A stretch of DNA of 64,000 bases from Nemophila menziesii. Lineage: Eukaryota > Streptophyta > Magnoliopsida > Boraginales > Hydrophyllaceae. The stretch covers positions 5,402,915 through 5,466,914 of the forward strand of contig JARWIR010000038.1 in assembly GCA_029959085.1 (NCBI GenBank), in the 5' to 3' direction. A model generated the notes under the pieces. It did not search any database. It was not told the DNA's origin and saw only the letters and a list, made by a program, of their open reading frames with translations. Both the position numbers and the translations under genes were made by a program. Position 1 is the first letter of the stretch, and the number at the start of each line of letters is the position of its first letter. Of this stretch, positions 62,953 to 64,000 are shown piece after piece.

Positions 62953-63531
62953 TGATGATGTGGAGGCTTATGTGGATACTTAATAAGGCTGATGGAGGAA
63001 TTACACGTGGCAGTATTCTCTCCCTTGATCTTTTATTTAGTTGGACGGCTCAGATTGAGACTTATTCATTGTCTCATATAAATAGAGCCATTACACGCTC
63101 GGGTCTTCTCTCTCTTCTCTTCACTTCGACGCCTCTCTATTCTCTCATCTCTCAGCAAATAAACCTAGGGTTTGTAACATTGTTGAATCTGTGATATAAA
63201 GATCAACAATTAGAATAGTGATAATCAAGCATCTGGCTTGATTGATTGAGTAGTATTTCTCGATTGTTAGATTAGGGTTTCTGATTGAAGCCTTAGTGGT
63301 GTTCTATTCTGATTTGTGCTGTAAGATTTGTACTAAGGCTGTAACCGTGTTCTTTAGTGTGTGAAGTATCTTCTGAAGAAGGGCTTCAACGTGGATGTAG
63401 GCATATTTGTGCTGAACCACGATAAATCTTGTGTTCTTTCTTTTTCGCTGCTATTTTCTTTTGATCTTGTTTTCTGGGTTTGGAAACTTGTTTTGCCTCA
63501 AACGAAAATTATTTCTAAGTGATTTTATACA
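62953..63531 (+). repeat. 5' LTR of a Tnt1/Tork-like Copia element
   Basis: About 579 bp, TGATGATGTGG to TTATACA. A strong TATA box, TATAAATA (63077-63084), lies inside, so the LTR promoter is readable. The start TGATGATG and the length (about 0.6 kb) recall Tnt1-type LTRs. The 3' LTR is outside the window, so identity between LTRs cannot be compared. Confidence 0.75.
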
Positions 63532-63535
63532 ACAG

Positions 63536-63547
63536 TGGTATCAGAGC
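63536..63547 (+). other. primer-binding site of the Copia element
   Basis: TGGTATCAGAGC, the standard complement to initiator tRNA-Met, four bases after the LTR end. Confidence 0.93.
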
Positions 63548-63825
63548 TTTATCGATTCTTTGTGGAAATCGTTTTCGAAAAGATTTGTCGGTTTTTTTCT
63601 TCAGATCGGTGAATAGTTTGTTGGCTTTATAAAAATCTTCTAAAATCTCTTTCAACAATAAAAGTTTGTTTTCTTTTATTGTTTATTCACGGATCTTACA
63701 TATTTTTGGGTTTAATCAAACCGAATCCTAGAATTGATTTTTCTAGGATTTGTGATTTTAAAATCTAACCCTAACAATTGATTGCCTCGTGTTGTGTATC
63801 TTTTCTGATATATAGGTATTAAGAA

Positions 63826-64000
63826 ATGGCAACTACAAGGTTAGAAGTTTCTGTGTTCGATGGTAAAGGTGATTTTGGAGTATGGAAAAAGAAAATGTGA
63901 GTCTTATTATCGCATAATAAGGTGTTAGCAGCTCTTGAACCTAATATGGATCTTTGGCCAGAAGATGCTCGAAAGCGAGTAAATGAAATTAAAGAAGAGG
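63826..64000 (+). pseudogene. Copia gag start, runs off the window, early TGA
   Basis: The frame starts MATTRLEVSVFDGKGDFGVW, the F-x-G...D-F-x-x-W pattern of Copia gag N-termini. An in-frame TGA sits at 63898-63900 after 'KKKM'. The same frame then continues in gag-like fashion ('LLSHNKVLAALEPNMDLWPE') to the window end. The stop may be a single-base nonsense change in an otherwise young element. Confidence 0.75.

Overview
The window is AT-rich nuclear DNA from a flowering plant, most likely a eudicot. The evidence is spliced genes with GT..AG introns, plant-specific proteins (a xyloglucan endotransglucosylase/hydrolase and a plant-type actin), and dense plant retrotransposon and Mutator-like DNA. 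I see no bacterial, organellar or viral gene content. I cannot name the genus from the sequence.

Four host genes can be supported. They are an XTH cell-wall enzyme (816-2740), a 56-residue two-exon protein resembling the BRAWNIN/UQCC6 family (3985-4453), very-long-chain enoyl-CoA reductase (7150-8630) and a complete 377-residue actin (55502-56859). They do not form a pathway; they sit in two gene islands at 0.8-8.6 kb and 55.5-56.9 kb. No tRNA, rRNA or CRISPR was found.

The rest is mostly transposable elements, many nested. From about 11 to 19.9 kb lies a Mutator-like element (MULE). It has a decayed MURA-type transposase on the minus strand and a decayed companion gene on the plus strand, with a DUF1985-like N-terminus, an acidic/coiled-coil middle and a weak Ulp1-like C-terminus. 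Three of the companion gene's introns, the spacer between the two genes and the 5' flank of the transposase are packed with copies of the 8-bp palindrome GAGTACTC. This is the most unusual signal in the window. It resembles the VANDAL/VANC anti-silencing arrangement of Arabidopsis, but with a different motif.

From 20.7 to 30.9 kb there is a solo LTR, a minus-strand Copia element interrupted by a plus-strand Copia element (itself interrupted by an hAT-type MITE), an Athila-type LTR fragment, and a tandem duplication of which only one copy carries an hAT insertion.

From 32.6 to 53.7 kb a Copia remnant is followed by a truncated Athila element (A, plus strand). A is split by a complete, apparently young Athila element (B, minus strand: equal-length LTRs, 5-bp target duplication, intact 1893-codon gag-pol plus a 438-codon third ORF) and again by a related solo LTR. 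To the right of actin lie a LINE 3' part, a tandem duplication carrying another Athila-type solo LTR, and the 5' end of a Tnt1/Tork-like Copia element that runs off the window.
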